From positions 372,001 through 436,000 of the forward strand of contig NZ_CP114777.1 of NCBI RefSeq assembly GCF_027359355.1: a stretch of DNA of 64,000 nt, written 5' to 3'. The position numbers and the translations under genes are program-made. The DNA is from Prochlorococcus marinus str. MIT 1214. Its GTDB lineage: Bacteria; Cyanobacteriota; Cyanobacteriia; PCC-6307; Cyanobiaceae. Under the pieces are notes generated by a model. That model saw only the letters and a list, made by a program, of their open reading frames with translations, was not told where the DNA came from and ran no database searches. Of this stretch, positions 1-9,218 are shown in pieces (the stretch's first letter is position 1; each line of letters starts with the position of its first letter).

Positions 1-2
1 GA

Positions 3-1925
3 TCTATTCAATGCGTATTAGAAAGATACAATGATAAATTACTTTCAAAGGTAGAATCTGATAAAACAACTGGTGAATTAAGGGCCTACCCCTTGGATGA
101 CAGGATTCCAGCAATTATTGATCTAGAAAGTGATAACGAATTTTGTAAAAAGCCAATAAATAAAGATCTTATATATGAAATAAAAATAAGTAGATATCCT
201 ATTGCTCAATTTAAAGCAAAAGGCTCAATAATTAGAGAGTTTTCAATAAACTCTGGAATTGAAGGTGATATTGATTTATTACTCTCAAAGAATAATATTT
301 CCACAAATTATGAGGAACCAAAAGTATCTCCCAAAAAAGTTGCATTAAAAGGAAGAGAAGATTTGACGTCTCAACCTGCATTATTGTTTAGAAGTTGGGA
401 ATCTGCAAAGTCTCCATCACTACCTGCATTATTTGCAGAACCTTATGAAGGTGGTAATAGAATATGGGTTCACTGTCCAACTGTTGCAGAAAGAATAAAT
501 TTAGGGAGCAAATTAGACAAATTCCTCAAAGAGAAAGGTGAAGCCATTTGCCTTGGAAATGATTGGTTTGAATTCCTTAATGACTCGCTTAAATCAGCAT
601 CACAATTTATTCTAAACGAAAAATGTGAGGCAATCTCATTAAGGATAGATATTAATAGCGAAGGGAATATTGCTGATTGGGAATTTATTCTCAGTATCAT
701 TAAACCCGTAAATATTATTACACCAAAACACCTTAACGCTATTAATAATAGAAAACCAAATTCCAAATCTGTTCCTATTGCACTTAAAACTGTTAAGGAA
801 AATCTTGAAGTAATTTACACCATCATATATTCTTCAAAATTAATTAATACCAGCAATAAAACAACTATTAAATTGGATGAAAACATACCTAAATTTGAGA
901 GATTAAGTGAATTGCAGAAAACATATCCAGGTAGAGATTTCCATGGTTGGTCAAAGACTTTTGATAGCAATGACCCTCAATCAATAGTTGATTTATACAT
1001 TAGACTTTCTAATAATATTCTTGCTAATCATTTAATTGGATATAAATTACCATTTATATATAAAGAACATGAAGAAATTGAATCATCATCTATTAATGAG
1101 TTAACCAAATCTGCTCTTACTTTAGATAATAAAGTAGCTGTAAATATTGATGGAAGTTTAACCGCACATGAGTTGATAAAAGCATTTGAATCAAGTACTG
1201 AAAAGAAAATCCTTCATAAATTAGTGAAACATATAATTCCCGGAATACATTTAAAACTTTATAAGTATAATCCGCAAGCAGAAAAAGAAGATATGAATTA
1301 TGCCATTTCAACTACTAAAATTGAATCACCGTGGTGCTGTCCATCCTTAAATTACTGGAATATTTATAATCAGTTTATAATATGCTTACTCCTATCCGAA
1401 GGTAAAAATAAATCTACAAGTCGAAGTAAGGAATTAATTGAATTAGGTAAAATGAATAGCTGGCTTGAAGTTAATTGGGAGATATTTTCACAAAAGGTAA
1501 AAGATAATATATATAATAGTTCAAATTTACGGCTAATTCAGAATTTAAATGATATCAGAAAGAAGTCAAAATCATTTAGAAATAATATTATTGCAATAGC
1601 ACAGGGTAGAGAAGCTCAGAAGATTATCGGTGAAGAAGTAACAGCAATCATCACAGGAGTTCAAAGTTATGGTTTTTTTGCTGAGATAGAAGATATAACT
1701 GCTGAAGGTTTAGTTCATGTAAGTACTCTTGGTGATGACTGGTATGAATATAGATCAAGACAAAACCTATTAGTAGGAAGGAAAAGTAAAAAGACGTATC
1801 AACTTGCCCAAAAAGTAAATGTTAGGGTATTAAAAGTTGACATCCTAAAAAATCAAATTGACTTAGAGCTTGTTAAGGAAAATCCTGCAGATTTGATAGG
1901 TAATAATGATAATGAATCTGAATGA
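3..1925 (+). CDS. RNase II/R (RNB) family protein with C-terminal S1 domain, 5' end outside the window
   Basis: The frame is open from the window edge, so the true start lies upstream and at least 640 residues are visible. The last ~95 residues (about 1618-1885) form a clear S1 RNA-binding domain (motif SYGFFAEIE then GLVHVS). The middle matches the RNB fold in pieces, for example IWVHCPTVAERI where RNase R has a VHIADV-type strand, and LPFIYKEHEE. The hallmark aspartate cluster (DARDFDDA-like) is replaced by SWESAKSPSLPALFAE, and the SPIRRY segment reads SPWCCPSLNYW. This looks like a catalytically degenerate RNB protein, comparable to the Zam-type RNase II homologues of cyanobacteria. The family call is firm; RNase activity is doubtful. 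ubiX follows after 10 bases, suggesting co-transcription. Confidence 0.8.
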   Translation, partial: SIQCVLERYNDKLLSKVESDKTTGELRAYPLDDRIPAIIDLESDNEFCKKPINKDLIYEIKISRYPIAQFKAKGSIIREFSINSGIEGDIDLLLSKNNISTNYEEPKVSPKKVALKGREDLTSQPALLFRSWESAKSPSLPALFAEPYEGGNRIWVHCPTVAERINLGSKLDKFLKEKGEAICLGNDWFEFLNDSLKSASQFILNEKCEAISLRIDINSEGNIADWEFILSIIKPVNIITPKHLNAINNRKPNSKSVPIALKTVKENLEVIYTIIYSSKLINTSNKTTIKLDENIPKFERLSELQKTYPGRDFHGWSKTFDSNDPQSIVDLYIRLSNNILANHLIGYKLPFIYKEHEEIESSSINELTKSALTLDNKVAVNIDGSLTAHELIKAFESSTEKKILHKLVKHIIPGIHLKLYKYNPQAEKEDMNYAISTTKIESPWCCPSLNYWNIYNQFIICLLLSEGKNKSTSRSKELIELGKMNSWLEVNWEIFSQKVKDNIYNSSNLRLIQNLNDIRKKSKSFRNNIIAIAQGREAQKIIGEEVTAIITGVQSYGFFAEIEDITAEGLVHVSTLGDDWYEYRSRQNLLVGRKSKKTYQLAQKVNVRVLKVDILKNQIDLELVKENPADLIGNNDNESE

Positions 1926-1935
1926 TTAACAATCA

Positions 1936-2544
1936 ATGAATAGTATTGTTATTGCTATCACAGGTGCTTCAGCCATGCAAATAGCTGAGAGATCAATACA
2001 GGTATTATTAGAAAACAATCAATCTGTGGATTTAATACTCAGCAAAGGCGCATACGAAGTTGCCAAAAGTGAACGAAATATAAATATTCCTGTTGAACCG
2101 AACTCTCAACGAGATTTTTGGAGACAAAAACTCGATACTAAATCAGGCAAATTAACTTGTTATAGATGGAATGATCAATCCGCGTCAATTGCGAGCGGGA
2201 GTCATAAAACAAGGGGTATGGTAATTGTTCCCTGTTCAATGGGAACATTAGGGAGAATTGCCTCTGGCTTCTCATTAGATTTAGTAGAAAGGTGTGCCGA
2301 TGTTCACTTAAAGGAAAATAGGCCCTTAATTATATGTCCAAGAGAATCACCGTTAAGTTTAATTCATATAGATAACTTAAAACGTTTAGCAATTGCTGGA
2401 GCATCAATTGTGCCTCCAATTCCTGCGTGGTATACAAATCCTCAAACAATTGATGACATAATTGATTTTATTGTAGTTAGATTATTTGACTCACTAGGCG
2501 AAGACTTTAATTATGTAAAAAGATGGAATGGGCCTAATAAATGA
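1936..2544 (+). CDS. ubiX: Flavin prenyltransferase UbiX family
   Basis: The 202-residue flavoprotein has the UbiX signature blocks: ITGASAMQ at the N-terminus (phosphate/FMN loop), PCSMGTLGRIASG in the middle and PRESPLSLIHI near residue 137. The family joins dimethylallyl phosphate to FMN to make prenyl-FMN, the cofactor of UbiD-type decarboxylases. In cyanobacteria this is thought to serve plastoquinone ring decarboxylation. Length is normal for the family. The stop overlaps the next start (ATGA at 2541), which indicates translational coupling to the membrane protein downstream. Assignment is confident at family level. Confidence 0.92.
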   Translation: MNSIVIAITGASAMQIAERSIQVLLENNQSVDLILSKGAYEVAKSERNINIPVEPNSQRDFWRQKLDTKSGKLTCYRWNDQSASIASGSHKTRGMVIVPCSMGTLGRIASGFSLDLVERCADVHLKENRPLIICPRESPLSLIHIDNLKRLAIAGASIVPPIPAWYTNPQTIDDIIDFIVVRLFDSLGEDFNYVKRWNGPNK

Positions 2545-3095
2545 AATTTAATTATCTCCTTAAAGCTATCCCTTTTTTATCCACATTATTATTAGTAATT
2601 ATATTAGGTACTAGCAATCAAAAAGAAGATACAAAACTCAGGATCCTTATTTGGAATACGCCATCTCTCACATTAGGTACATATCTTGCCATTTCAACAG
2701 GGACTGGTTTTATATTTTCTTACATTGTAAACACCTATTTTGCGAGCAACATTAACATGAATTTAACAAATAAAATTAAGTATAAGACTATAAATACAAT
2801 CGACGAAAATAATGATACTTTTGAATCTAGTAAAAGTACTTCATATGATAGAACCCTAATAGAGAGAGATTTTAAAGATCCTAGCCCTACTATTAAAGCA
2901 AGTTTTAGAGTAATAGGAAAAACAGAACCATATAATAATAAATTTATAAAATATACTAATAAAAATAATATTGAATATGATGAATTAAATGAGGTAGATC
3001 CTGAAAATTATGAACAGGATGAAAAAAATGAATTTAATAATCCTGTAAAGGGAATTGAATCAGACTGGAATGATTCATCATTCTCAAGCTGGTAA
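2541..3095 (+). CDS. LapA-like two-helix membrane protein with long polar tail
   Basis: The 184-residue protein begins with a hydrophobic segment (residues ~5-24). After a short NQ/T stretch it has a second one (WNTPSLTLGTYLAISTGTGF, ~38-60), a layout resembling LapA/DUF1049 proteins. The remaining 120 residues are acidic, asparagine-rich and likely disordered and cytoplasmic. It overlaps ubiX by four bases and is probably co-expressed with it. No catalytic motif is visible and the function is unknown. Confidence 0.75.
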   Translation: MKFNYLLKAIPFLSTLLLVIILGTSNQKEDTKLRILIWNTPSLTLGTYLAISTGTGFIFSYIVNTYFASNINMNLTNKIKYKTINTIDENNDTFESSKSTSYDRTLIERDFKDPSPTIKASFRVIGKTEPYNNKFIKYTNKNNIEYDELNEVDPENYEQDEKNEFNNPVKGIESDWNDSSFSSW

Positions 3096-3168
3096 ACATT
3101 AATTTAGTCAATATTTTTAATCAATAATAACTCTTCAACTTTCTAAATTAATTTGCTAATATTTTTAT

Positions 3169-3711
3169 ATGAAAAATAAAAACCACTCAGACGAAATAGA
3201 TTCGAATAAATTAACTGAATCTAAATCATCAGATTTGAAAACTCAAGCTATTGGCAATAAAATCGACACGAAGGGGCTAGCAAAACCACTATCACAACCC
3301 GAAAACCAAACTGACAATACTATCCCCCCAAAGAAAGCAGTCAAACCGCCCAAACTAGAAGATAAGCCTTTTGAAGAGTTTATAACTAAACATTTCATAC
3401 CAGGCTTAGAGGCTTCAATACAAGAGAAAGGGATCGCAGTTAAAAATATTAAATTAATTGAAGGAGAAAGACCTGTAGTAGGTGGAAACTGTTGGATGGT
3501 TTTCTGTGAAATTTCCCAACAACGTCGGTTTTGGCTTTGTTTTACTAAAGAAATTATTACTTCAGATAAGACAATATTATTAGCTGAAACTAATACTAAT
3601 CCCAGCATTGTTGAATCATTTCTAATAGATGAAAAAAAGACTACTTTACCTTTGTTAATTTCTAGAGTACTTCAAAGATTAAATGGCCAAAAATGGATAG
3701 GTGCAAATTGA
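3169..3711 (+). CDS. DUF2996 family protein
   Basis: This 180-residue soluble protein has a low-complexity, lysine/proline-rich N-terminal ~65 residues and a conserved C-terminal domain. The domain contains PFEEFITKHFIPGLEA, GGNCWMVFCEI and RRFWLCFTKE, which fit the cyanobacterial DUF2996 family. Function is unknown; the family is confined to oxygenic phototrophs as far as I know. It stands alone between the ubiX group and tldD. An ATG start at 3169 is the only good choice. Confidence 0.82.
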   Translation: MKNKNHSDEIDSNKLTESKSSDLKTQAIGNKIDTKGLAKPLSQPENQTDNTIPPKKAVKPPKLEDKPFEEFITKHFIPGLEASIQEKGIAVKNIKLIEGERPVVGGNCWMVFCEISQQRRFWLCFTKEIITSDKTILLAETNTNPSIVESFLIDEKKTTLPLLISRVLQRLNGQKWIGAN

Positions 3712-3843
3712 TTAATGTTATTTAAAATTAAGCAACTCATCATATTTTTAATTTACTTAATACAATAATAACAATATTCATTGCTTCTGAATATTCAAAT
3801 ACACAGTTAAGCCAATCAAATGCCATAATAAGAAAAAAAAAAA

Positions 3844-5289
3844 TTGACTAATTCATTACTAACTAAAGATAGTGAGAAACTTCTATTTCATACTTTTGAT
3901 GTCACATTAAAGCCTCAGATTGAAGAGTTATTATCGCTAGGTAAATCTGCTGGTGCAGATCTAGTTGAGATATTTCTTGAAAAGTCAGATAATATTTCAC
4001 TTCTAGCCGAACAAGATGACATATCAAATGTAAGCCCATCATTTGGTATTGGTGCCGGTATAAGAGTATTTGCTGGAACAAAAGATGGTTTTGTTAGCAC
4101 TAATGATTTATCCAAAGAAGGTCTTCTATTTGCTCTTAACCAAGCTTTAGGAATGCTAGGCCTGGTTATAGGCTCAAATAATAATTGCAAATTTGATGGA
4201 TTAGGGTACTTAAAAGACTATGGAGCTAAAAAGAATGAGTGGTTAGATTCTTCCCCTAATCTAAATGAATCAACTATTAAATTATTAGAAGCTACTAGAT
4301 CACTATCAGTTAAAAATAAAAACCTTCAAGTTAGAAGAGCAAGTTATTCAAGAAATTGGCAAGAAGTTTTAGTTGCTGCCACCGATGGAGTTTTTGCCAG
4401 AGACATTCGCCTTCATCAAACAGTAGGTTTAAACGTTATTGCTCAAAAAGATCACCACAGATCAACTTCAGCCAGAAGATATGGAAGTTCAGGCAATCCA
4501 GACGACCTTAGAAATTGGGATATTGAAAAAAGTTCGCTCGAATTGAATGAAAGTGCACAGAAAATGTTGTATGCAGAATATGTTGAAGCAGGTCAAATGC
4601 CTGTTGTACTCGCTAATAAATTTGGAGGAGTGATATTTCATGAAGCTTGTGGTCATCTTCTAGAGACAACTCAATTAGAAAGAGGGACATCACCTTTTCA
4701 TGATTCTATAGACAAACAAATTGCTCACAAGGCTGTTAGTGCTGTAGATGAAGGTATTTCAAACCATGCTTTTGGTTCCCTTTCGATGGATGACGAAGGA
4801 ATGGAACCTGAAAAGACTTTACTAATCGAAAATGGTATTTTGAAAAAATTTCTTTCTGATAGAGCTGGCTATTTAAGAACAGGTCATCCAAGAACTGGAA
4901 GCGGAAGGAGGCAAAATTTCTCATTTGCTGCGGCAAGTCGAATGAGAAATACATACATTAAACCTGGTAATTTCTCACCAGAAGAGTTAATAAAAAGTGT
5001 TGACAAAGGTCTTTATTGTAAATCGATGGGTGGAGGTAGTGTTGGACCAACAGGTCAATTTAATTTTTCAGTTGAGGAAGGCTATTTGATAAAGAATGGA
5101 GAACTTGATAAACCAGTCAAGGGGGCCACATTAATAGGAGAAGCAAAAGAAATTCTACCCAGAATCTCTATGTGTGCTAATGATTTAGATCTTGCAGCTG
5201 GTTTTTGTGGATCTGTCAGTGGAAGTGTAAATGTCACTGTAGGTCAACCCCATATAAAAGTTGACTCAATTACTGTAGGAGGAAGGTAA
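3844..5289 (+). CDS. tldD: TldD metalloprotease subunit
   Basis: The 481-residue protein is the zinc-carrying subunit of the TldD/TldE (PmbA) heterodimeric protease, which cleaves unfolded peptides and matures modified peptides such as microcins. The zinc motif HEACGH (HExxxH) lies near residue 266. The glycine-rich segments GIGAGIRVFAG and KSMGGGSVGPTGQFNFSV are typical of the family. The start appears to be TTG after a run of A; no ATG is nearby. The partner gene begins two bases after the stop, so the two are an operon. In the ribosomal-peptide-rich picocyanobacteria the substrate is unknown. Confidence 0.93.
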   Translation: MTNSLLTKDSEKLLFHTFDVTLKPQIEELLSLGKSAGADLVEIFLEKSDNISLLAEQDDISNVSPSFGIGAGIRVFAGTKDGFVSTNDLSKEGLLFALNQALGMLGLVIGSNNNCKFDGLGYLKDYGAKKNEWLDSSPNLNESTIKLLEATRSLSVKNKNLQVRRASYSRNWQEVLVAATDGVFARDIRLHQTVGLNVIAQKDHHRSTSARRYGSSGNPDDLRNWDIEKSSLELNESAQKMLYAEYVEAGQMPVVLANKFGGVIFHEACGHLLETTQLERGTSPFHDSIDKQIAHKAVSAVDEGISNHAFGSLSMDDEGMEPEKTLLIENGILKKFLSDRAGYLRTGHPRTGSGRRQNFSFAAASRMRNTYIKPGNFSPEELIKSVDKGLYCKSMGGGSVGPTGQFNFSVEEGYLIKNGELDKPVKGATLIGEAKEILPRISMCANDLDLAAGFCGSVSGSVNVTVGQPHIKVDSITVGGR

Positions 5290-5291
5290 AA

Positions 5292-6680
5292 ATGAACAAT
5301 TCACTTACTAATCCACAGATAGGCGAGTTAGATCCAAAATTATTGAATACTCTTTTAAAAAGATTTAGTAACGATTCAGAAATTAAAAAATGGGATATGG
5401 GTGCCTCCTCAAGTAGAGATATTTCTGTTCAAGTACAACATGGCAATGCTAAACAACTGAAAGGTTCTCAAAGAAATTCAATGACATTGAGAGTATGGAA
5501 TAAATTTAATCAAGTAGGCATAACTAGTACTTCTGACTTAACAAGTGATGGCATTCATAAAGCAATGAGAGGAGCAATTGAAGCGAGCCTTTTTGGAAAC
5601 GAAAAAGAATCTCCAGAGTTTTCTCCATTAGCTAAAACAAAATTAGATGTAATAAACTCAAAAATTTCGAATCCTCATAGTATTGATGAGTTACTGAGAA
5701 TTCTTAAATATGCTGAAAAACAACTAATAAATACGCATGAATCAATTGACTCCGTTCCATATAATGGATTGAACGAAAGTTATATGGAAAGGATATATAT
5801 TAATAGTGACGGCGCTAATAGATATATGAAAATATCGCAATCTTCTATATATTTGTATGCAAAGGCGGAGGAAAAAGACAAAAAGCCAAGAAGTGCAGGG
5901 GCTATTAAAATTAATTCTAATTTAGAAGAACTTGATATAGATTCTTGTATAAAAGAAACATCTGAAAAGTTAATTAGTCATTTAAATTATCAATCTATAG
6001 AGACGAATAAGTATCTAATTTGTTTTACTCCAGAGGCCTTTATTCAATTAATAAGTGCTTTTAGTTCAATGTTTAATGCACGATCAATTATTGATGGAGT
6101 AAGTTTGATGAATAAAGACTCAATTGGCAAACAAATTTCTGTTTCTAATCTAAATATAAGTGACGAAGGTCTTCATCCTAAAAACGTTGGAGCGTTTTGT
6201 TTTGATGGTGAAGGAACACCAACACAAAATATAAAATTGGTCTCAAACGGTATATTAACTAACCTACTTCATTCAGAGGCTACAGCAAGGAGGTTTGGTG
6301 CAACCCCAACTGGGCATGCTGGATTAGGAGCAAAGGTGTCGGTTTCCCCCGATTGGCTAGTTATAAGCAAAAGTGATTCTGAATTCGATAAAGATGAAAA
6401 CCTAAGTGTTAAAAATACACTCAAGGAATACATTTTAATTGATGAACTATCTGCGATTCACTCAGGAGTAAAAGCTAGCCAGGGTTCATTCTCCTTGCCC
6501 TTTGATGGTTGGATTGTTAATGATGGCAAGAAGACTTCAATTGAAGCAGCAACAGTTGCAGGTGACATCTTAAATGTCTTAAAAAGTATCGTTAAAATTG
6601 AAGATGATCAGACCGTTACACATCAAGGAATTAGTCCCCACGTTTGGGTTGAGAACATGTCCATAACTGGTGAAGCGTGA
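5292..6680 (+). CDS. tldE: TldE/PmbA protease partner subunit
   Basis: The 462-residue TldD paralogue lacks the HExxxH zinc motif, as expected for the TldE/PmbA half of the complex. Family features include the early [19 protein letters not shown] strand and the late segment [18 protein letters not shown]. It follows tldD directly and overlaps fmt by four bases (GTGA), so tldD-tldE-fmt form one transcription unit. TldE is thought to contribute to substrate binding in the heterodimer. Identification is confident from pairing and sequence. Confidence 0.9.
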   Translation: MNNSLTNPQIGELDPKLLNTLLKRFSNDSEIKKWDMGASSSRDISVQVQHGNAKQLKGSQRNSMTLRVWNKFNQVGITSTSDLTSDGIHKAMRGAIEASLFGNEKESPEFSPLAKTKLDVINSKISNPHSIDELLRILKYAEKQLINTHESIDSVPYNGLNESYMERIYINSDGANRYMKISQSSIYLYAKAEEKDKKPRSAGAIKINSNLEELDIDSCIKETSEKLISHLNYQSIETNKYLICFTPEAFIQLISAFSSMFNARSIIDGVSLMNKDSIGKQISVSNLNISDEGLHPKNVGAFCFDGEGTPTQNIKLVSNGILTNLLHSEATARRFGATPTGHAGLGAKVSVSPDWLVISKSDSEFDKDENLSVKNTLKEYILIDELSAIHSGVKASQGSFSLPFDGWIVNDGKKTSIEAATVAGDILNVLKSIVKIEDDQTVTHQGISPHVWVENMSITGEA

Positions 6681-7687
6681 AAATAGTTTTTTGGGGAACG
6701 CCTAAATATTCTGCTGAAAATTTAATAAGCATCGTTAGCTCGGGACTTGATGTAATTGCCGTCGTTACTCAACCGGATAAAAAGCGAGGTCGTGGAAACC
6801 AATTGTCTCCATCCCCAGTAAAAGAAGCTGCAATGGAGTTAGGTATACCCGTCTTTACAACAAAGTCAATAACTAAGGATCAAAATACCAAAGACATTCT
6901 CAAAAAATTGAAAGCTGATGTTTATGTAGTCGTTGCTTTTGGACAAATTCTACCGAGAGAAATATTAGACCTACCAAAGCTGGGATGCTGGAATAGTCAC
7001 GCATCTTTGTTACCTGTTTGGAGAGGAGCGGCACCAATCCAGTGGAGCATTATTAATGATGATGCAACGACAGGTATATGTATTATGTACATGGAAGAAG
7101 GGTTAGATACAGGACCCGTTATTGAACAGGAGGTAACGGTGATCAATGATTCAGATAATCTAGAGTTACTTACGAATAGACTTTCGAAAATATCCTCAAA
7201 GCTATTAGTTAAAGCACTTGAAAGGATAAGTCATACCAAATGTATTAATAAATCAACAATGCTAGATGAATTAAATGCTGTTGAACAGTCTAAATTAAAT
7301 GGTAATCCGAGTTATGCAAGGCAAATTAAAAAAGAAGATTATCTAATAAATTGGAACAAGAATGCAAGACAAATCATAAAGAAAATACAAGGGTTATATC
7401 CAAATGCATATACTCTATATAAAGGTAAAAGAATAAAAATCCTGGAAGCTACAACAAATATTAATAACGATCAATTGCTTGAAAGTCAAAGTATAGATAC
7501 TGAACCTACAGAAGATAACATACCAGGAGAAATAACTATGATCGATAAACAGGACGGCATAAAAATAATGACGAATGATTTTCCGATCCAAATTAAATGT
7601 GCTCAATTAGAAGGGAAAAAGCCAACAGATAGTTATACTTTTTCGGTTCAATGCAAACTTCGAATTAATAATATATTGGGTAACTAG
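6677..7687 (+). CDS. fmt: Methionyl-tRNA formyltransferase
   Basis: The 336-residue enzyme transfers a formyl group from 10-formyl-THF to initiator Met-tRNA. The catalytic domain starts [13 protein letters not shown] and contains the formyl-THF signature [16 protein letters not shown] (~108-123) followed by [12 protein letters not shown]. The C-terminal ~120 residues form the OB-like tRNA-binding domain ([18 protein letters not shown]). The GTG start overlaps the tldE stop. The gene converges on the TerC-family gene, and the two stop codons overlap within a CTAG palindrome at 7684-7687. Confidence 0.96.
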   Translation: MKIVFWGTPKYSAENLISIVSSGLDVIAVVTQPDKKRGRGNQLSPSPVKEAAMELGIPVFTTKSITKDQNTKDILKKLKADVYVVVAFGQILPREILDLPKLGCWNSHASLLPVWRGAAPIQWSIINDDATTGICIMYMEEGLDTGPVIEQEVTVINDSDNLELLTNRLSKISSKLLVKALERISHTKCINKSTMLDELNAVEQSKLNGNPSYARQIKKEDYLINWNKNARQIIKKIQGLYPNAYTLYKGKRIKILEATTNINNDQLLESQSIDTEPTEDNIPGEITMIDKQDGIKIMTNDFPIQIKCAQLEGKKPTDSYTFSVQCKLRINNILGN

Positions 7688-8400
7688 AGATAATTAATAT
7701 TATTTATTTTGCTTGAAAAGCCCCATAGAAAAAGGATTAACATAACTAAGAAGAATAAATATTCGGGAACGACTAATTGTGAGAATATTAATTGGAGGAT
7801 TAACTTTATCCCAATAATGCCAACTGCAATATAACCTGCTTTTTCCAAATTTGTATATATCTCAAGCCATTTAATAAATAACCCAGAAGTAAAACGTAAT
7901 GCAATAACTCCTATTATTGCGCCTGTTATAACCAATAGAAATTGATCACTTATAGCAACTGCTGCAGTAATACTATCGATAGAAAAAGCTAAATCAGTTA
8001 CTGATAATAGAAGGATAACTTTTACTATTGAACTTTCAGTCTTTTTATTATTATTATTTTCATTAGTGGAAATTTCATTAATGGAGATAAGCTTTGATAT
8101 TGATAGAGATATCAAATAAGTACCACCAATAAGTTTTACTGGCCAGAAATCCAGGATGAATTGTGCAGCAAGAATTACAAGTATTCTAAATATTAAAGCA
8201 ATAAATATCCCTATGTTTAGTGATCTTTTTTGAAGATCTATATTATTTAAGTTCTTTGTTATTGAGGCTAGAGCTACAGCATTATCAGCAGACAATACGA
8301 GCTCTAACGAAACAATAATTGGTAAGAGAGGGGCTAGCTCAACCCATCTATCTATACCATCAAGTAAAGGAGTTAAGGATCTGAGAGATGCTGAATCCAT
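7684..8400 (-). CDS. TerC family integral membrane protein
   Basis: The 238-residue protein has about seven membrane helices and the two TerC acidic motifs: [10 protein letters not shown] near residue 38 and [14 protein letters not shown] near 138. TerC/YkvZ-type proteins are linked to metal-ion (Mn) efflux and to membrane-protein or thylakoid insertion; which applies here cannot be read from sequence. Between the two halves lies a polar loop with a run of asparagines and lysines. It is convergent with fmt and is read away from the next gene. Confidence 0.9.
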   Translation of the reverse strand: MDSASLRSLTPLLDGIDRWVELAPLLPIIVSLELVLSADNAVALASITKNLNNIDLQKRSLNIGIFIALIFRILVILAAQFILDFWPVKLIGGTYLISLSISKLISINEISTNENNNNKKTESSIVKVILLLSVTDLAFSIDSITAAVAISDQFLLVITGAIIGVIALRFTSGLFIKWLEIYTNLEKAGYIAVGIIGIKLILQLIFSQLVVPEYLFFLVMLILFLWGFSSKINNINYL

Positions 8401-8487
8401 TAAATTAAGAAAAAAAGAGCTATTTATTCTGCCTGTTTGGTATATGTTAACTCTAATAATTCTTATTAGGGTAAATTCAGAAGGGTT

Positions 8488-9156
8488 ATGCGAATTGATT
8501 CAAAACTTTGCCATATATCCGAGAATAAGGCTGTAGTTCAAGTTATAGGATGGCATAATGACAAAAATCTAGGAAGTGCTTTAGCCGAAGGGCCCACAGT
8601 TGAAGTTGCCGAGGACAATGCAATATCAAGACTAAAAAAAAGGTTAAAGTCAGTCACAAATAATGATACATATATAAGTTCAATTAATGAAGAAATAACT
8701 AAATCTACATTGAAAGTTCAATTACCAAATAGTAATAAAATTGAGAAAAGTAATGTCAATCATGAACCGAGTGATTGGAGCAACGAATTAACTGCAATTG
8801 ATTTAGAAATTCAACGTTTAAATTGGAGTCGAGATGATGAAATTAGTTTTCTAGAAAAAAAATTAGGATACAACAATCGAAACAAAATAACTAATTATAG
8901 TGATATTGTAAATTATTTAAACCTTTTAAAAAATGAGAACCAGCAAAAACAACATAAGGGTTTTGAAGTAAATATTAATAGTTTAATTGATGAGTCAGAT
9001 ATGATACTTAGGGATCTATCATGGGACAATATACAGGGAAGAGAATATTTACAAAAGGAGTTTAATGTTTCAACTAGGAAAGAACTTAATGAAAAACAAT
9101 TAATCTCATTTGTTGAAAAGCTTAAATCAATTAGAAGTCAGTATCTACCTCATTAA
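8488..9156 (+). CDS. Conserved picocyanobacterial protein of unknown function
   Basis: The 222-residue soluble protein is divergent from the TerC gene and lies 62 bases before mfd. The N-terminus (KAVVQVIGWHNDKNLGSALAEG) resembles a small alpha/beta domain seen in other picocyanobacterial hypotheticals. A charged linker follows, then two repeated helical units built around LNWSRDDEISFLEKKLGYNN (~111-130) and LSWDNIQGREYLQKEFNV (~180-197). Each has a W at the same place, so the C-terminal half is an internal duplication. I do not recognise a function. Confidence 0.8.
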   Translation: MRIDSKLCHISENKAVVQVIGWHNDKNLGSALAEGPTVEVAEDNAISRLKKRLKSVTNNDTYISSINEEITKSTLKVQLPNSNKIEKSNVNHEPSDWSNELTAIDLEIQRLNWSRDDEISFLEKKLGYNNRNKITNYSDIVNYLNLLKNENQQKQHKGFEVNINSLIDESDMILRDLSWDNIQGREYLQKEFNVSTRKELNEKQLISFVEKLKSIRSQYLPH

Positions 9157-9218
9157 TACTTCTCAATGCGATAAACAAAATGATATAGTAATATGAATAT
9201 ATAAAGTAACGAAGAATA

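Noticed and set aside
3243-3608. 121-codon minus-strand frame inside the DUF2996 gene
   Set aside because: Antisense of a recognised family; no independent support.
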